Below are positions 14,087 to 15,376 of a DNA stretch of 15,376 bases, one piece after another. A program made the translations under genes and the position numbers. The notes beneath the pieces are model-generated. The model was given only the letters and a program-made list of their open reading frames with translations. It made no database searches and was not told the DNA's origin. The stretch comes from an uncultured Bacilli bacterium (GTDB lineage Bacteria > Bacillota_I > Bacilli_A > RF39 > UBA660): the NCBI GenBank assembly GCA_934101495.1, contig CAKORG010000024.1, forward strand, positions 1 through 15,376, read 5' to 3'. Positions within the stretch are counted from its first letter, which is position 1; each line of letters opens with the position of its first letter.

Positions 14087-15376
14087 ATGAATTCGATAGT
14101 TTATTTAAGTTTTGCAAGCTTAGTTTATATTACAATTATAACAATAGTTTATTTTAAAAAAGAAAAAATACATTCAGTAGAAATAAGTATATTTTCTAAA
14201 ATATTATTATTAGTGTTATTTTGTTTAATCTTTGAAATATTAAGTGCATTACCAATAATGAATGAAGTAATGTGGCTAAAGATATTTTTAAAAGATATAT
14301 TTATGACATTACTTGCAGTACTTTTCACTAATTTCTTGAAATATTCAATTATATTAGTTAAAGGTTTAGACTATCGCTTTCCAAAATATTTTGAAATAAC
14401 TAGATATTTAGTTTTGGCTGTGGTGGGAATTATTATTTTCTTTTCACCGCTATATGTTAATTGCGATAGTAATGGAGTTGTAATTAACACTTATGGGTTA
14501 GGTCAAGCTATTTTATCTAGTTTTTCTATATTTATAATTATAATAATCTTCTTTATTTTAATATTTAATTTAAAGAAAATCAAAAATAAAAAAGCTATAC
14601 CATTAGTATTATTAATTGTTTTAATGTTAGTTAGTGGTTTTCTTCAAATAAAGTTTCCAAAATTAATACTTACTAATTTTACATTAGGTATTGTAACTGC
14701 AATAATGTACTTTACAATTGAAAATCCAGATGTTAAAATGATTGCTCAGTTAAATGCTGCCAAGGATGCTGCAGAAAAAGCAAATTTAGCTAAAACAGAA
14801 TTTTTATCAAGTATGTCACATGAAATTAGAACACCTCTTAATGCAATAGTTGGTTTTAGTAATATGTTACTTGATGATAAAGATTTGCCAGATAGTGCTA
14901 AAGAAGAAATTAATGATATTGTAATGGCTTCAGATAATTTATTAGAAATTGTTAATGGTATTTTGGATATATCGAAGATTGAGGCTGGTAAGTTAGAAAT
15001 AATTAATACCGAATATGATTTTAATAAAGTTACAACAGAACTTATTGCTTTAACAAGAGGAAGACTTGGTGATAAACCTATAGAGTTTATTACAAAAATT
15101 GATGAGTCAATTCCTCAGGTGTTATATGGAGATTCATCAAGATTAAAACAAATATGTGTAAATATATTAACTAATGCAGTAAAATATACTAACGAAGGTA
15201 GTATTACCTTTAGTATTAATTCCGTAATAAAAAATGATGTATGTAGATTAATTATTTCTGTTGAAGATACAGGTATAGGAATAAAACAAGAAAACTTAAA
15301 TAAGTTATTTAATAAGTTTGAAAGATTAGATTTAAAAGATAATATTACTATTGAAGGTACAGGGTTAGGACTTGCT
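14087..15376 (+). CDS. membrane histidine kinase, seven-TM sensor (3' end outside window)
   Basis: ATG 14087 with AGAGG at 14076-14080. The frame stays open to the window end (430 residues seen). The N-terminal part has about seven hydrophobic segments (roughly 4-23, 36-55, 65-85, 107-124, 141-161, 170-186 and 193-211), so sensing is probably by the membrane domain itself. A short helix (LNAAKDAAEKANLAKTEFLS) leads to the HisKA domain with the phospho-accepting H245 in SHEIRTPLNA. The HATPase domain follows, with the N box near N363 (NILTNAVKYT), G1 DTGIG (from 394) and the start of G2 (GTGLGLA) at the edge. All catalytic landmarks seen are intact. Any receiver domain, as in hybrid kinases, would lie beyond the window. 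It starts 13 bases after the acyl-CoA synthetase-like gene and is probably cotranscribed with it. Signal unknown. Confidence 0.9.
   Translation, partial: MNSIVYLSFASLVYITIITIVYFKKEKIHSVEISIFSKILLLVLFCLIFEILSALPIMNEVMWLKIFLKDIFMTLLAVLFTNFLKYSIILVKGLDYRFPKYFEITRYLVLAVVGIIIFFSPLYVNCDSNGVVINTYGLGQAILSSFSIFIIIIIFFILIFNLKKIKNKKAIPLVLLIVLMLVSGFLQIKFPKLILTNFTLGIVTAIMYFTIENPDVKMIAQLNAAKDAAEKANLAKTEFLSSMSHEIRTPLNAIVGFSNMLLDDKDLPDSAKEEINDIVMASDNLLEIVNGILDISKIEAGKLEIINTEYDFNKVTTELIALTRGRLGDKPIEFITKIDESIPQVLYGDSSRLKQICVNILTNAVKYTNEGSITFSINSVIKNDVCRLIISVEDTGIGIKQENLNKLFNKFERLDLKDNITIEGTGLGLA

Noticed and set aside
1..15376. CRISPR arrays, insertion sequences, tRNA or rRNA genes
   Set aside because: I looked for regularly spaced repeats, transposase frames with inverted ends and cloverleaf-like segments and saw none; the only structured RNA found is the T-box.

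Overview
The window is about 15.4 kb of a very AT-rich, low-GC Gram-positive (Bacillota-like) chromosome. The signs are AGGAGG-type ribosome binding sites, a T-box leader, TTG starts, TGnTATAAT promoters and tightly overlapping genes. TGA is used as a stop (ends of the Rel gene and of the CAT-like gene), so this is the standard bacterial code and not the Mycoplasma one. I cannot name the genus; a host-associated clostridium or erysipelotrich/bacillus relative would fit.

Layout. Bases 1-228 are the 3' end of a nucleoside phosphorylase. A promoter at 283-310 then precedes a 38-codon Cys-rich small ORF whose end lies inside a strong intrinsic terminator (440-487). Immediately beyond it starts a packed run of nine plus-strand genes (508-8799) with overlaps of 1-17 bases or gaps of 2-5. 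They encode a short Rel/SpoT-type protein, an APH-fold kinase, a large protein with a C-terminal phosphoribosyltransferase (PRT) motif, a TrpRS-like class I aminoacyl-tRNA synthetase paralogue without a full anticodon-binding domain, a chloramphenicol-acetyltransferase-like acyltransferase, a 5'-nucleotidase-type HAD phosphatase, an amidohydrolase, a YgjV-type membrane protein and a GNAT acetyltransferase.

The six genes from 1947 to 7743 are the unusual part. Kinase, PRT, amino-acid-activating enzyme, acyltransferase, phosphatase and amidohydrolase together look like a small-molecule pathway, perhaps for an aminoacylated or acylated nucleotide/sugar-like compound. I know of no described pathway with this set. 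The product and the order of reactions are inference only.

Downstream are two tandem tyrosyl-tRNA synthetase genes of different subtypes. The second is controlled by a Tyr-specific T-box (specifier UAC) with its own terminator and antiterminator. Next comes a convergent XRE-type repressor gene whose own promoter carries a perfect 16-bp palindrome in its spacer. It is divergent from a large adenylate-forming (acyl-CoA synthetase-like) enzyme, which is followed after 13 bases by a membrane histidine kinase cut off by the window end.

How they may work together: the Rel-led operon could couple nucleotide signalling to the unknown pathway. Its Rel protein keeps the (p)ppGpp hydrolase residues but appears to have lost a key synthetase glutamate. 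The nearby second TyrRS could be ordinary duplication, or self-protection if the pathway product mimics an aminoacyl-adenylate; that second idea is speculative.
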